The notes: generated by a model not told the origin, from the letters alone. DNA of 64,000 bases from Marinobacter oulmenensis (GCF_014201735.1 NZ_JACHFE010000008.1:116487-180486), one strand, 5' to 3'. Shown: positions 9,281-20,215, counted from the first letter of the stretch. Numbers and translations are program-made.

Positions 9281-11275
9281 TCAGGTGTCTGTGCCGTAGC
9301 CCCAGCGATTGATGACGGCGCGCAACTGATCCCGGTTATAGGGTTTGGTGATGTAGTCATTCATTCCGGATGCCAGACACTGTTCCCGGTCTCCGTCCAT
9401 GGCGTTGCCGGTCACGGCGATAACCGGCAGCCCGGAAAGCTCCGGATTGCTGCGTATGGCCCGGGTCGCCCTGTGCCCATCCATAACCGGCATCTGGCAG
9501 TCCATCAGAACCAGGTCATAGTGGCCGCGGGTGAGGGCGGTCAGTGCGCGCGCTCCGTTCTCTGCCACCTGGACCCGGTGCCCCAGTTTTTTCAGCATGC
9601 TGCTGGCCACCAGTTGATTGACGTGGTTGTCTTCCACCAGAAGTATTTCCAGCGAGCGCTCCGGTGCTGTCCCGGAAGACGGTTTGGAAACCGAAGCGTC
9701 TGTGTCAGGGGGAGGGGCAATATCGCGGTTGGTGACTGTCAGAGGCAGGGTCACCGTGAACCGGGTGCCGGCGCCTTCTTCACTTTCCACATGAATGGTC
9801 CCATGCATCCTTTCCACCAACTGACGACAGAGCGTCAACCCGAGCCCGGTGCCACCATAAAGCCGGGTGGTTTCCCGATCCGCCTGTGAAAATGGTGAGA
9901 ATATCCGGCCCAGCCCCTCCCTGGACATGCCGACACCGGTATCGATGACATCCACCTGCAGGGCGTTGCCGGTCCAGACCGATTTCAGGCGGACGGACCC
10001 GGTATTGGTGAACTTGATGGCGTTGCTCAGCAGGTTGTTGAGAATCTGGCGGGTGCGGGTCGGGTCACCAGAACATAGCTCCGGCAGGTTGTCGGAGGTG
10101 TCATCAATCAGCTCTATGCGTTTGTCCCTGGCCTGCTGGGCATGCAGTGCCAGACACTCCTGGAGCAGAGCGCGGGGGCTGAAAGGAATGTTTTCCAGTC
10201 CGAGCTTTCCGGCTTCCACCTTGGAGATATCGAGGATGTCATTAAGCAGCCCGAGCAGGCTCTGGCCGGCATTGAGGGCAATGGCCAGGTTGTTGCGCTG
10301 ACCACGGTCCTTGCTGTTCTCAACCGCGATTGAAAGCATGCCCAGCAGGCCGTTCAGCGGCGTGCGGATTTCATGACTCATGCTGGCCAGAAAATCCGCC
10401 CGGGCCCTGGCCTTGGCGACGGCATCCTCCTTGGCCCGGCTCAGTGCTTCGTTGCTCAGTTGCAGCTCCCCGTTTTTCTCGGAAATCTGACGGGTACGGT
10501 CGGCAACTTCCCGCTCCAGTTGGCTGGAGTAGTTTTTCATGGCGCTCTCGGCGGTCCTCAGCCTCGCCACGCTGTTCTCCATGTTTTCCAGGTGCTGGTT
10601 GACGATGCCGACCATGGTGCCGATTTCATCCTGGCGATGGTTGGAGGGAATCGGCAGCCGGACCTTTTCCGGTGAGCTGGCCTGGGCCTGACTGAGGGCA
10701 TTGATGACTTTCATCATCGGCCGGGTCAGTACAAAATAGAAAATACCGAGCAGTGCGGCTGACAGGGCCAGGCTTTTCAACAGCCCGATCGCCAGCGTGT
10801 TTCCGGCCCGCTCAAGAAAGCGGGTGCCGTAGTGGTAGGTGTCGATGGTGAGCTGTAGCCGGCCCAGGGCAAAGTCTTCCAGCTGGGGGACGCTCAGGTC
10901 GGTGCTGAATACCCGGGTGGGGCCGAACAGGGCATCGCTGATCCAGCGATAGTCGGAATCCGGCCCCTCCTGGCTGGCGGAGCTCATGGCCTGTCCATCG
11001 CTGTCCAGAATACGCGCGTCAATGGTTGCAGGGTGCTCCAGCAGGCCGTCCAGCAACTCCCGGGCAAGGCGAACATTGATGTTATAGGCGATCTGGGAAG
11101 CGGGGCTCTGGCTTATTTCGAGAAGGGCATGAACATCCCGCTCCATGGCGTCGCGGGCCGTGAAGTAATCCAGTGTGATCTGCACCAGGTTGAGCAGCAG
11201 GCCAAGGACCATGGCCACCAGAACGGTGTCGCGGGTCAGCCGCCAGGATAGCTTTTGCCGGAAACGGTCAAACAT
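9281..11275 (-). CDS. hybrid sensor histidine kinase with C-terminal receiver
   Basis: This 664-aa membrane protein has a helix at residues 17-36, a periplasmic domain to about 155, a second helix at about 160-183, then HAMP (185-240) and a coiled coil (240-290). HisKA contains the phospho-acceptor His301 (SMSHEIRTPLNG). The HATPase domain has its N-box at 411-427 and DTGVGM at 445-450. The receiver has Asp549, phospho-acceptor Asp592 and Lys644. The layout resembles BarA/GacS, but there is no C-terminal Hpt domain, so a separate Hpt protein or direct transfer would be needed. No response regulator gene is adjacent. The signal is unknown. Confidence 0.88.
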   Translation of the reverse strand: MFDRFRQKLSWRLTRDTVLVAMVLGLLLNLVQITLDYFTARDAMERDVHALLEISQSPASQIAYNINVRLARELLDGLLEHPATIDARILDSDGQAMSSASQEGPDSDYRWISDALFGPTRVFSTDLSVPQLEDFALGRLQLTIDTYHYGTRFLERAGNTLAIGLLKSLALSAALLGIFYFVLTRPMMKVINALSQAQASSPEKVRLPIPSNHRQDEIGTMVGIVNQHLENMENSVARLRTAESAMKNYSSQLEREVADRTRQISEKNGELQLSNEALSRAKEDAVAKARARADFLASMSHEIRTPLNGLLGMLSIAVENSKDRGQRNNLAIALNAGQSLLGLLNDILDISKVEAGKLGLENIPFSPRALLQECLALHAQQARDKRIELIDDTSDNLPELCSGDPTRTRQILNNLLSNAIKFTNTGSVRLKSVWTGNALQVDVIDTGVGMSREGLGRIFSPFSQADRETTRLYGGTGLGLTLCRQLVERMHGTIHVESEEGAGTRFTVTLPLTVTNRDIAPPPDTDASVSKPSSGTAPERSLEILLVEDNHVNQLVASSMLKKLGHRVQVAENGARALTALTRGHYDLVLMDCQMPVMDGHRATRAIRSNPELSGLPVIAVTGNAMDGDREQCLASGMNDYITKPYNRDQLRAVINRWGYGTDT

Positions 11276-11321
11276 GGGGATGCGCGGGGAGAATGCCGGT
11301 GACCTTCATGACCCTGTACCG

Positions 11322-12092
11322 TCAGTTGTCGTAGTCGGCCTTCTTCTTCCAGGCTTCGTCTTCCTGCAGGAAATTGTCCCACTGCCGATCCAGTTTGGAA
11401 TCCTCTTCCTGCTTGATCTCGCCTTCCGCAGCCATTTCCTCCAGTTCCTTGATGCGGGTGCGGAAGCTCTTGACCGCTTTCATGGCCAGAGGGTTGTCGC
11501 GGGATTTGCCCATCTCGGTGCTGGCCATATGGTAGGCGTGGATGGCTTTGCGGATCTGGTTCTGGCGGATGTGCTCGCGAGCCTGAAAGACGTAGAGATC
11601 CGCGTGGGTCTTGTGGACCAGAAACAGGATGTACTTGAGCTGCTTTTTGGCAGTCGCTGAATCAATGCGCCCGGCCTTGTGCATGGATTCCACGGTTTTG
11701 AACAGGTTCTGCAGCAACTGTTTGACGTGGTTCGCCTTGTCCGGTGCGTCGATTTTTACGGGGGGGCGATGGTCGTTATCGTCCAGCACCTGCTTTTTGA
11801 CCTGGGCGGTGGATTCCAGCCAGCGCTTCACGGGCTGGTCCGACTTCAGAGACATCAGCGAGTGACAGGCGTCTTCCATGCGTTTGAGCAACAGCAGTTT
11901 GAGGTCCCGCGTCAGGTACTGGCCCGGAATCTCCGACAGCATGCGGGCGGCGGTGTTATAGCTGTCCTCAAGGGCGGTAATTTTACGGACCCTTTCGATG
12001 CGGGCTTTTTCGCGCATCTGGCTGATAAAGATGATCATCAGGGAGACAGCGACAATTGCCGCCAGCAGCAGCACAATGGTGATCGGTTCCAT
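11322..12092 (-). CDS. membrane-anchored coiled-coil protein of unknown function, 256 aa
   Basis: I cannot name this protein. It has one N-terminal membrane helix (MEPITIVLLLAAIVAVSLMI), with a basic stretch after it that places the rest in the cytoplasm. The remaining ~230 residues are strongly charged and helical (for example RTRIKELEEMAAEGEIKQEE), which suggests coiled coil or TPR-like helical hairpins. It lies 46 bases upstream of the hybrid kinase gene on the same strand, so the two may be co-transcribed, and it may be a structural or scaffolding partner. The LysR gene is divergent across 222 bases that contain an LTTR-type box. Confidence 0.7.
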   Translation of the reverse strand: MEPITIVLLLAAIVAVSLMIIFISQMREKARIERVRKITALEDSYNTAARMLSEIPGQYLTRDLKLLLLKRMEDACHSLMSLKSDQPVKRWLESTAQVKKQVLDDNDHRPPVKIDAPDKANHVKQLLQNLFKTVESMHKAGRIDSATAKKQLKYILFLVHKTHADLYVFQAREHIRQNQIRKAIHAYHMASTEMGKSRDNPLAMKAVKSFRTRIKELEEMAAEGEIKQEEDSKLDRQWDNFLQEDEAWKKKADYDN

Positions 12093-12251
12093 GGTGTTGT
12101 TTTAGGCTCCGCTTCCAGTGGACGGGACTGACCCGTCAAAAATCCTGACAACTCTGACTAGGGTTTCGGCAGACTAACAGATTTTTCCAGCAGCGTCCGT
12201 TTCCCAGTGTAAGCATCATAATAGCTCATTTGTTTCGTGAATTTTAAAATT

Positions 12252-12272
12252 TTGATACATTCATTCAATCAA
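12252..12272 (+). promoter_or_regulatory. LysR-type regulator binding box (TTGAT-N11-ATCAA)
   Basis: TTGAT (12252-12256), 11 bases, then ATCAA (12268-12272) form a perfect interrupted dyad of the T-N11-A type bound by LysR-family regulators. It lies 42 bases before the LysR gene start and in the divergent region with the 256-aa membrane gene. A 12-bp AT palindrome (aattttaaaatt) sits directly beside it at 12240-12251. The position is typical for autoregulation and for control of the divergent gene. The arms also look like FNR half sites, but FNR needs a 4-base spacer. Confidence 0.6.
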
Positions 12273-12314
12273 TAATGCAGTTGCATCTCCGGCAATCACC
12301 ATCTGGAGTTATCC

Positions 12315-13325
12315 ATGGACATTTCCCGCGTTGACCTGAACCTGCTGGTCTACCTCGACGTGCTGCTGCGGGAGCGCAACGTGACCAAGGCCGCCAATCA
12401 TCTGGGGATCACCCAGCCGGCCATGAGTAACGGGTTGCGGCGGTTGCGTACCCTTTTCGGCGATCCCCTGCTGGTCCGTACCAGTGAAGGCATGACTGCC
12501 ACCGAAAGGGCACGGGAGTTGCAGCCGCTGGTGCGGGGCATTCTGTCCGACATCGACCAGGCGGTTCAGGAGAAAACCCCGTTCTCGGCGGGCGAGAGTC
12601 AGCGGGTGTTCCGTATCATGGCCAGTGACTATGCCGAATCCTGCCTGATGCCCCGTGTGCTCCGGCGCCTGCGCCAGGAGGCGCCGGGCATCACCCTGGA
12701 TGTGCTGACCCCCAGTGATGTCAGCTTCCTGGACGTTGAGCAGGGGCGCCTGGACATGGCGATCAACCGTTTTGACAAGATTCCCCAGTCGTTCCACCAG
12801 AAAACCCTGTGGACCGAGTATTTTGCCTGCCTGATGAATTCGAGGAACCCCATTCTGCGGGAGCCGTTCACGCTGGAAACCTATCTGGCGGCCAGTCATA
12901 TCTGGGTCAGCAAGACCGGCTTCGGAGTGGGTGTCGGGGTCAACCCCAAGGATGTCCAGCGTCTGGGGTGGGTGGATGAGGCTCTGGGCCGCATGGGACG
13001 CAAGCGGCAGATTTCCGTATTCACCCGGCATTATCAGGTGGCCATGCTGCTGGCCGAGCAGCACGATTTGATCGCCACTCTGCCGTCCCGGGCCGCCTGG
13101 CTGCAGAAAGATAACCCGAACCTGGTGGTCAAGGTGCCACCGTTCGAGATTCCCCCCTTCGAACTGAAAATGGCCTGGAGTCCGTTGCTGCAGCACAACA
13201 CGGATCACCAGTGGCTGCGTAAACTGATTGTGGAAGTGGCAGAGGAAGTGGACGAGGAGTTCGCGCCATTCGGGGCCCGGTTCGAGTCACCACAGACCTT
13301 TCAGGGCCGGCACTCAGAGCGGTAA
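12315..13325 (+). CDS. LysR-family transcriptional regulator
   Basis: This 336-aa protein has an N-terminal winged helix-turn-helix (residues 5-65: VDLNLLVYLDVLLRERNVTKAA, then PAMSNGLRRLRTLFGDPLLVR). The C-terminal two-lobed effector domain is about residues 90-310. The PAMS..LRRLR recognition helix and the DLNLL start place it in the NodD/LeuO/NahR-like branch rather than CysB-like. The ligand is not predictable from sequence. Likely targets are itself and the divergent membrane gene, through the box at 12252-12272. It overlaps the convergent GNAT gene by 12 bases. Confidence 0.92.
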   Translation: MDISRVDLNLLVYLDVLLRERNVTKAANHLGITQPAMSNGLRRLRTLFGDPLLVRTSEGMTATERARELQPLVRGILSDIDQAVQEKTPFSAGESQRVFRIMASDYAESCLMPRVLRRLRQEAPGITLDVLTPSDVSFLDVEQGRLDMAINRFDKIPQSFHQKTLWTEYFACLMNSRNPILREPFTLETYLAASHIWVSKTGFGVGVGVNPKDVQRLGWVDEALGRMGRKRQISVFTRHYQVAMLLAEQHDLIATLPSRAAWLQKDNPNLVVKVPPFEIPPFELKMAWSPLLQHNTDHQWLRKLIVEVAEEVDEEFAPFGARFESPQTFQGRHSER

Positions 13326-14279
13326 TTCACGCAGCTCCAGTGACGGTCGGCCTGCGTCCCACATCCTCTGGAAAGCTTCTTCCAGCAGCCTGACCCGCCC
13401 GGCGCCGTCGAACCGGGCGAAACCGTCCGGTTTGCCGAAATCATGCCGGTAGAGCACGCCCTGGCGATCCACCAGTACGAAGGGTTGATCCCCGGTGGGG
13501 TAATCCGGGTTGACCAGTTTCAGCTCGATCCGGCTGGGCAGCCGGCGCATCAGCTCAACCAGTTGGTGGCGTTTTTTGACCAGCGGGCGATCATCGTGAA
13601 TCAGCAACCGGACCTCGCTGAGCCGGTGTTGGCGGGCGAGGGCAGAGATCAGTTCGCGGAACCGGTAGCGGTCATAGAGCGTGTGCTCCAGTAACCGGTC
13701 ATAAAGCCACAGGCGCTGACCGGCCTGTCCCGCCAGCGAATCCAGTAATGCCACCAGTTCCCGCTCGTGACTGAACAGCCAGCTCTGGCTATCGGTGCCG
13801 AGAATCATCGGTGCCGGCTGGTCTTCCCCGGCCTGCGCAACAAGCTCGGGCGCCAGCAGGCGCATATCCAGATGAGGGATGCCGGCATCCTCGTAAACAT
13901 CGGAGCAGATGTGGAAACCACAGCGCTGGTAGAAGCCGGTGGCGTATTGCTGGGCCGACAGGTGGAGCTCCTGGTAGCGCCCGGCGGACTCCTTCACCAG
14001 GTGGCGGAGCAGGGCCTCGCCGACGCCCTTGCCTCTGGCTTCGGGCAGGACCGCCATGCGGCCGATATGGCCGGTTTCCTCCAGGGTGGAAAACAGCCGC
14101 GCTGTCGCCACCGGGCGGTTGCTGGCGTCCACGGCCAGGTAGTGATCAGCGATTTCGTCGGTGGCATCCCATTCCAGATCCTCCGGCACCTTCTGTTCGT
14201 CAATGAACACCCGCTGGCGGATATCGCGAACCGCAGAGGGGGCCAGTTGCCAGCTGTATTTCCGGAAGCTCAGGTCCAT
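13314..14279 (-). CDS. GNAT N-acetyltransferase fused to a second uncharacterised domain
   Basis: This 321-aa protein has two parts. Residues 1-140 are a GNAT acetyltransferase of the ElaA type, with the acetyl-CoA loop LPEARGKGVGEALLRHLV and the strand FYQRCGFHICSDVYEDAGIPH. Residues about 155-320 form a separate domain (LWLYDRLLEHTLYDRYRFRE onward) seen in gammaproteobacterial proteins of unknown function, with a possible phospholipase-D-like fold. The substrate is unknown. It lies three bases downstream of roxA on the same strand, so the two are almost certainly one transcript. That makes a link to ribosome or protein modification possible but unproven. Confidence 0.82.
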   Translation of the reverse strand: MDLSFRKYSWQLAPSAVRDIRQRVFIDEQKVPEDLEWDATDEIADHYLAVDASNRPVATARLFSTLEETGHIGRMAVLPEARGKGVGEALLRHLVKESAGRYQELHLSAQQYATGFYQRCGFHICSDVYEDAGIPHLDMRLLAPELVAQAGEDQPAPMILGTDSQSWLFSHERELVALLDSLAGQAGQRLWLYDRLLEHTLYDRYRFRELISALARQHRLSEVRLLIHDDRPLVKKRHQLVELMRRLPSRIELKLVNPDYPTGDQPFVLVDRQGVLYRHDFGKPDGFARFDGAGRVRLLEEAFQRMWDAGRPSLELRELPL

Positions 14280-14282
14280 GGT

Positions 14283-15434
14283 TCACTCGAAGTACACAGA
14301 GCCCTGATTGTAGAGCGTGGTCAGTAGCCCGAGTAGCGCTTCGTCACCGGCAAATTCTGCCAGGGCCTGCATGTCAATGCGGGCGCCGGCGCAGAGCAGC
14401 GGTGCCAGCGGACGCGCGTCGCCTTTGAGCAGGTACTGCTCACCGTCGACAAACAGGGCTGTTTCACCGTCAAACTCGTGGTAGGCGAAACGCGAGCCCT
14501 CATTCCAGCGCAGCGGTTCCAGGGCGCGGATGGCTTCGGCCAGCTCCGTCCGGTCGGCCGGTTCCTCCGGCGGCACCACGATATCCAGGCTTTTCGGCGC
14601 CGTGCTGTACTGGCCGAACCAGAGCGCGAGTCTGCGCCGGTCGTCCAGCTGTTCGCGGATCACGCTGTCGAGCCGGTCTATGACCTCAGAGCCGATGATG
14701 CCCGGGTTGTCCTGCGGTTTCAGGTCCGGATCGCCGAGGTACTCGGCGGCCTTGTCCTGGTTGCAGAGGAAGTCGGTAAAGCCGGTCAGCAGGTCGTCGA
14801 TGGTGGGCACCCGGAAGCCTACGGACAGGGTGATGCAGTCATCTTCGGCCACGCCGTAGTGGCCAACACCGGGCGGCAGGTAGAGCATGTCACCGGGTTC
14901 CAGGACCACGGTTTCCTCGCCGTCCCAGCTGCTCAGGATACGCAGGGGCGTGCCTTCCACCCGGGGGGAGGTGTGGTCACAGTGGCCACCGAAAGTCCAG
15001 CGCCTGTGGCCCTGGGCCTGCAGCAGAAAGACGTCGTACATGTCGTAATGGGGGCCAACGCTGCCGCCTTCCGGCGCGTAGCTGGCCATGATGTCGTCCA
15101 GGCGCCAGTTGGGGATGAACCGGAAGTGCTCCAGCAGTTCTGCGATGTCCGGCACCCAGTGATCCAGACCCTGGACCAGCAGGGTCCAGTTTTTCTCCGG
15201 CATTTCACTGAAGCGTTCGGGAGTGAACGGGCCGTTGTGCAACTGCCAGGGTTTGCCGGCGTCGTTTTCCAGGACGATGCGGGATTCCACCGCCTCTTCA
15301 CAGGCCAGACCGGCCAGCTCGTCTGCGCTGACCGGGCACTGGAAGCCCGGAAATGCCTGGCGGATGACCAGTGGCTTCTTCTGCCAGTAGTCCCGCAGAA
15401 ATTCTGAGGCGCTGATGCCGCCAAGCATGTCCAT
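14283..15434 (-). CDS. roxA: ribosomal protein uL16 arginine 3-hydroxylase RoxA (YcfD)
   Basis: This 383-aa JmjC-type cupin oxygenase is related to E. coli YcfD, which hydroxylates Arg81 of ribosomal protein L16 using Fe(II), O2 and 2-oxoglutarate. The iron triad is visible as His129 and Asp131 (GPHYDMYDVF) and His192 (PPGVGHYGV), at near the same positions as in YcfD. The C-terminal winged-helix dimerisation part follows. ATG 15434 has GGGAG seven bases upstream. purB is upstream on the same strand at 15 bases, and the GNAT gene is downstream at three. Confidence 0.93.
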   Translation of the reverse strand: MDMLGGISASEFLRDYWQKKPLVIRQAFPGFQCPVSADELAGLACEEAVESRIVLENDAGKPWQLHNGPFTPERFSEMPEKNWTLLVQGLDHWVPDIAELLEHFRFIPNWRLDDIMASYAPEGGSVGPHYDMYDVFLLQAQGHRRWTFGGHCDHTSPRVEGTPLRILSSWDGEETVVLEPGDMLYLPPGVGHYGVAEDDCITLSVGFRVPTIDDLLTGFTDFLCNQDKAAEYLGDPDLKPQDNPGIIGSEVIDRLDSVIREQLDDRRRLALWFGQYSTAPKSLDIVVPPEEPADRTELAEAIRALEPLRWNEGSRFAYHEFDGETALFVDGEQYLLKGDARPLAPLLCAGARIDMQALAEFAGDEALLGLLTTLYNQGSVYFE

Positions 15435-15449
15435 GGTATGGCTCCCGTC

Positions 15450-16832
<1,383 letters not shown>

Positions 16833-16894
16833 TCATCAAAGATTGGGATGACAAAAGTTGAAGACGCGTATGATACACCAGCGGCCGGGGGGAA

Positions 16895-17515
16895 TCAGCG
16901 CAGCAGATCCCGGGCATGCTGAATGACTTTCCTGCGTGAGAATATGAGCTGCCAGCGGTGCCCGCCGCTCTGGCGCCAGAGTACCGCGGAGCGGATTCCG
17001 GCCAGCAGCAGGGCCCGGACCTTTTCGGCGTTTTCCTGGCGCTGGAGGATGTCCGGATTGCCGCTGACCTGGATGCGAAGACGGAAGGTGCTGATGGTAT
17101 CCGTGTAAATGGAGGCCAGGTTGCCCACCAGGTTGGGGTGAGTATAGCCGAAATGGGCGGCGGTATGGCGCGCCTGGTCAATCCGGTTGGCGATGACGTC
17201 GAGCATGTCGCTGCGGCGTTTGAGCTTGGATTCCAGGTGGATCAGGTTGAGCACATAGCGCAGGACTTCCACGTCCTGGGAGCGCGACTGCTGCGCCAGC
17301 ACGGTCGACAGCGCCTGCAGGCCTTCCTGGATATCGTGCAGGTCACCCCCATAGACGTCCAGAGTTGAAGCCGGATCGGTGGCAAACAGGGAGCGCAGGC
17401 AGGTTTCCAGTGCGGCGTCATCACAACTGCCCCGGTGGGCAATCTGCTGTACCAGTGCCGCAGCCTGGAAAACACCGGCCAGGGCCAGGGTCTGGTCATG
17501 CAGCGAGCGACTCAT
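16895..17515 (-). CDS. hflD: HflD family lysogenisation/high-frequency regulator
   Basis: This 206-aa, mostly helical protein starts [29 protein letters not shown], typical of HflD (YcfC). E. coli HflD is membrane-associated and interacts with lambda CII; its cell role is unclear. The ATG (17513-17515) overlaps the mnmA stop as ATGA, so translation is coupled. The longer frame to 17605 lies in mnmA and is rejected. Order mnmA-hflD-purB is as in E. coli. Confidence 0.9.
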   Translation of the reverse strand: MSRSLHDQTLALAGVFQAAALVQQIAHRGSCDDAALETCLRSLFATDPASTLDVYGGDLHDIQEGLQALSTVLAQQSRSQDVEVLRYVLNLIHLESKLKRRSDMLDVIANRIDQARHTAAHFGYTHPNLVGNLASIYTDTISTFRLRIQVSGNPDILQRQENAEKVRALLLAGIRSAVLWRQSGGHRWQLIFSRRKVIQHARDLLR

Positions 17516-18681
17516 GCGGTCTTCTCCGTGGCCGTCGGCCGGGCCCGTTCCGGGAGCGCTTCTCCGTCGCGCCAGGTCTGTTCGATCACACCGCCGCCCA
17601 GGCACACCTCGTCCTGATAGAACACCACGGACTGGCCGGGTGTGACGGCGCGCTGGGCGTCATCAAAGACCACTTCCAGGCCGCCGTCGATCACTCGCAC
17701 CTGGCAATCCTGGTCGGGCTGGCGGTACCGGGTTTTGGCCTTGCAGCGGAAGCTCTCGGCCGGTGGTTCGCCAGCGACCCAGTCCACGGGGCCGGAAACC
17801 AGGCCACGGGAGAAGAGCAGGGGGTGATGCTTGCCCTGAACGGCGATCAGCACGTTCCGGGTCAGATCCTTTTCCGCCACGTACCAGGGCTCATCGCCAA
17901 ACTCACTCAGGCCCCCGATGCCCAGGCCCTGGCGTTGCCCGATGGTGTGGTACATCAGCCCCTGGTGGCGGCCGATTACCTGGCCTTCCGGTGTTTCAAT
18001 ATCACCGGGCTGGGCTGGCAGGTACTGTTTCAGGAAATCCCGGAATTTGCGCTCGCCAATGAAGCAGATGCCTGTGGAGTCCTTTTTGTCATGGGTGACA
18101 AAGCCCTGCGCTTCGGCGATGCGGCGGACTTCGGGTTTCTCCAGTTCGCCCACGGGGAACAGGGTGCGGGCAATGCGCTCTCCGGAAACCGCGTGCAGGA
18201 AATAGCTCTGGTCCTTGTTCGGGTCGAGCCCCTTGAGCAATTGCGCCCGGCCATCGGCCAGCGGGCGCTGGCGGGCATAGTGACCGGTGGCGATGTAATC
18301 AGCGCCCAGAGTAACGGCGTAGTCCAGAAATGCCCGGAATTTGACTTCCTTGTTGCACAGGATGTCCGGGTTCGGGGTCCGGCCAGCGCTGTACTCGGCC
18401 AGGAAATGTTCAAAAACCCGGTCCCAGTATTCGTCCGCGAAACTGGCGGTATGCAGTTTGATACCAATGGCATCGGCCACGGCCTGGGCATCGGCGAGGT
18501 CATCCATGGCCGTGCAGTATTCGGTGCCGTCGTCCTCGTCCCAGTTCTTCATGAACAGGCCTTCCACCTGGTAGCCCTGGTCCTTCAGAAGCCAGGCGGC
18601 AACGGAGGAATCGACACCGCCGGACATGCCGACGATGACCCGGGTACTGCTGTTTGTGCTGGTGTCAGGAATATCGTTCAT
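17512..18681 (-). CDS. mnmA: tRNA-specific 2-thiouridylase MnmA
   Basis: This 389-aa ATP-pyrophosphatase makes 2-thiouridine at position 34 of tRNA for Lys, Glu and Gln, using sulfur delivered by the TusA relay. The PP-loop [18 protein letters not shown] lies near residue 20. The catalytic Cys pair is in [12 protein letters not shown] and [13 protein letters not shown] chose ATG 18681 ([10 protein letters not shown]); E. coli MnmA also has only a few residues before the PP-loop. The nudix gene lies 43 bases upstream, and hflD overlaps its stop. Confidence 0.96.
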   Translation of the reverse strand: MNDIPDTSTNSSTRVIVGMSGGVDSSVAAWLLKDQGYQVEGLFMKNWDEDDGTEYCTAMDDLADAQAVADAIGIKLHTASFADEYWDRVFEHFLAEYSAGRTPNPDILCNKEVKFRAFLDYAVTLGADYIATGHYARQRPLADGRAQLLKGLDPNKDQSYFLHAVSGERIARTLFPVGELEKPEVRRIAEAQGFVTHDKKDSTGICFIGERKFRDFLKQYLPAQPGDIETPEGQVIGRHQGLMYHTIGQRQGLGIGGLSEFGDEPWYVAEKDLTRNVLIAVQGKHHPLLFSRGLVSGPVDWVAGEPPAESFRCKAKTRYRQPDQDCQVRVIDGGLEVVFDDAQRAVTPGQSVVFYQDEVCLGGGVIEQTWRDGEALPERARPTATEKTA

Positions 18682-18724
18682 GGGTCTTTGGCTGCGGTAC
18701 AGGAAAAACCGCCATTCTACCAGT

Positions 18725-19183
18725 TCATGCCCGGTGCGTCTGCGTGTCGACCACCACATCCAGGGGGAATTTGCGCCCTTTTCGGTAATCCTCAATGCAG
18801 CCGAGTACCATCGGGCTGCGCAGCCGGTCGCCCAGTTGCCGGATTTCCTCGATAGTCAGCCAGTGCGCCGCGATGATGCCCGTATCCAGCTCGCTGGTGA
18901 CCCGTTCAATGGCGCGCGCCGCATAGCAGAAGCGGTGGTAGGTCACGCCGTTGGCGGGCGCCTTGTAGGTGTACATGCCCAGAAAATACAGCGGCTCGAT
19001 GCGCCAGCCGGTTTCCTCCAGGGTTTCGCGATGAACGGCGTCCAGAACGGCTTCGTTTTCCTCAATGTGGCCGGCCGGCTGGTTGAAGACGACCTGGCCG
19101 TCGCTGATTTCCTCCACCAGCAGGTAGCGATCCTGATCGTCCTGAACAATGACAGCAACGGTGGCGTGTGGTTTCCAGGTCAT
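18725..19183 (-). CDS. nudJ: NUDIX hydrolase, NudJ type
   Basis: This 152-aa protein has a complete nudix box beginning [16 protein letters not shown] and continuing TLEETGW. The segment around FNQPAGHIE and [18 protein letters not shown] matches NudJ, a phosphatase of HMP-PP, thiamine diphosphate and nucleoside di/triphosphates. Its start codon overlaps the rluE stop as ATGA. The order rluE-nudJ-mnmA-hflD-purB is the same as in E. coli, which strengthens the assignment. Confidence 0.9.
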   Translation of the reverse strand: MTWKPHATVAVIVQDDQDRYLLVEEISDGQVVFNQPAGHIEENEAVLDAVHRETLEETGWRIEPLYFLGMYTYKAPANGVTYHRFCYAARAIERVTSELDTGIIAAHWLTIEEIRQLGDRLRSPMVLGCIEDYRKGRKFPLDVVVDTQTHRA

Positions 19184-19794
19184 TTCCGGCGTGGTCTCCG
19201 TGTGGGTGATCTTCGGCGTTTGGGTGCCTCTGCGCGGGGCAGATGGATGGTCTCAGAGCGGTGATCCCCGGGGCGCAGCCCGGCCAGGGTCCAGTCGCCG
19301 ATGCGATAGCGTATGAGCCGAAGGGTAGGGAAACCGACCGCGGCTGTCATTCTCCGGACCTGCCGGTTCCGGCCTTCGGTCAGGGTGATTTCCAGCCAGC
19401 TTGTGGGTATGGCTTCCCGGTGACGGACTGGCGGTGTTCTGGGCCAGAGATCTGCCGGTTCCGGGATCCGGCGAACGGTTGCCGGTCGGGTCAGGCCGTC
19501 CCGGATCCGGACCCCGTCGCACAGGGCTTTGACGGCGTCCTCATCGATATCGCCTTCCACCTGCACCCAGTAGGTTTTTGGCATTTTCCGTTCCGGCGAG
19601 GCAATCCGGTGCTGGAGCGCTCCATTGCCGGTCAGCAGCAGCAAGCCTTCGGAATCATAGTCAAGCCGGCCGGCGGGATAGACATCGGGCGTCCGGATGT
19701 AATCGGCCAGTGTCGCCCGGGGTTCGCCCTCACGGTCGTCCGTAAACTGGCATAACACCTGGAACGGTTTGTTGAAAAGAATCAGATCGGCCAT
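19180..19794 (-). CDS. rluE: 23S rRNA pseudouridine synthase RluE
   Basis: This 204-aa RsuA/RluB-family enzyme isomerises U2457 in 23S rRNA. It lacks the N-terminal S4 domain, as RluE does. The catalytic Asp is in [17 protein letters not shown], and [15 protein letters not shown] is the second conserved block. A basic C-terminal tail ([14 protein letters not shown]) is longer than usual and may aid RNA binding. I chose ATG 19794 ([11 protein letters not shown]); the open frame reaches 19833. The last four bases overlap nudJ. Confidence 0.93.
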   Translation of the reverse strand: MADLILFNKPFQVLCQFTDDREGEPRATLADYIRTPDVYPAGRLDYDSEGLLLLTGNGALQHRIASPERKMPKTYWVQVEGDIDEDAVKALCDGVRIRDGLTRPATVRRIPEPADLWPRTPPVRHREAIPTSWLEITLTEGRNRQVRRMTAAVGFPTLRLIRYRIGDWTLAGLRPGDHRSETIHLPRAEAPKRRRSPTRRPRRK

Positions 19795-19945
19795 CCGGGC
19801 ATTCCTGACTGGGAGAAACAGCTGACAGGACACTACTCGATTCAGGCGAAGGAAAAAAGCACGCAGGGCTCTATGCCGGTAAACCGCAAACCGGCGGCAG
19901 TAGGATTTGGCCGCCCGGGAACTCCGGGCGGGTCAGCATACCGGG

Positions 19946-20215
19946 TCAGGCTTGTGCGCTTTGGGGCTTGTGATGCTGGCCGCTGTCATTGGCGGATGCC
20001 CGCTGGGGCATGGGCTCGGGCACGATATTGACCGCGTGCACGCCCCGGTCACTCGGCTTCTTGTCAAACGTGACACTCTGTCCGGCTTTCAGGGTTTTGT
20101 AGCCGTCCATCTGAACCGATGAAAAATGGGCAAACAGGTCATCACTGCAGCCATCCTCGATAATGAAGCCGTATCCCTTGGCATTGTTGAACCATTTGAC
20201 CTTACCTCTGGACAT
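19946..20215 (-). CDS. cspD: cold-shock-domain protein, CspD-like
   Basis: This 89-aa protein has a full cold-shock domain (residues 1-65). RNP1 is KGYGFI and RNP2 reads DLFAHFS (usually VFVHFS). The tail after the domain is polar and disordered (QRASANDSGQHHKPQSAQA). CspD in E. coli is a stationary-phase replication inhibitor that is encoded next to clpS-clpA, exactly as here, divergent from clpS. Context therefore favours CspD over CspA. The 295-base divergent region holds a perfect 7-bp-arm palindrome at 20310-20326. Confidence 0.88.
   Translation of the reverse strand: MSRGKVKWFNNAKGYGFIIEDGCSDDLFAHFSSVQMDGYKTLKAGQSVTFDKKPSDRGVHAVNIVPEPMPQRASANDSGQHHKPQSAQA

Noticed and set aside
12252..12272. 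FNR/Anr box at the LysR gene
   Set aside because: The half sites TTGAT and ATCAA fit, but the spacer is 11 rather than 4 bases, so a LysR-type site is the better reading.
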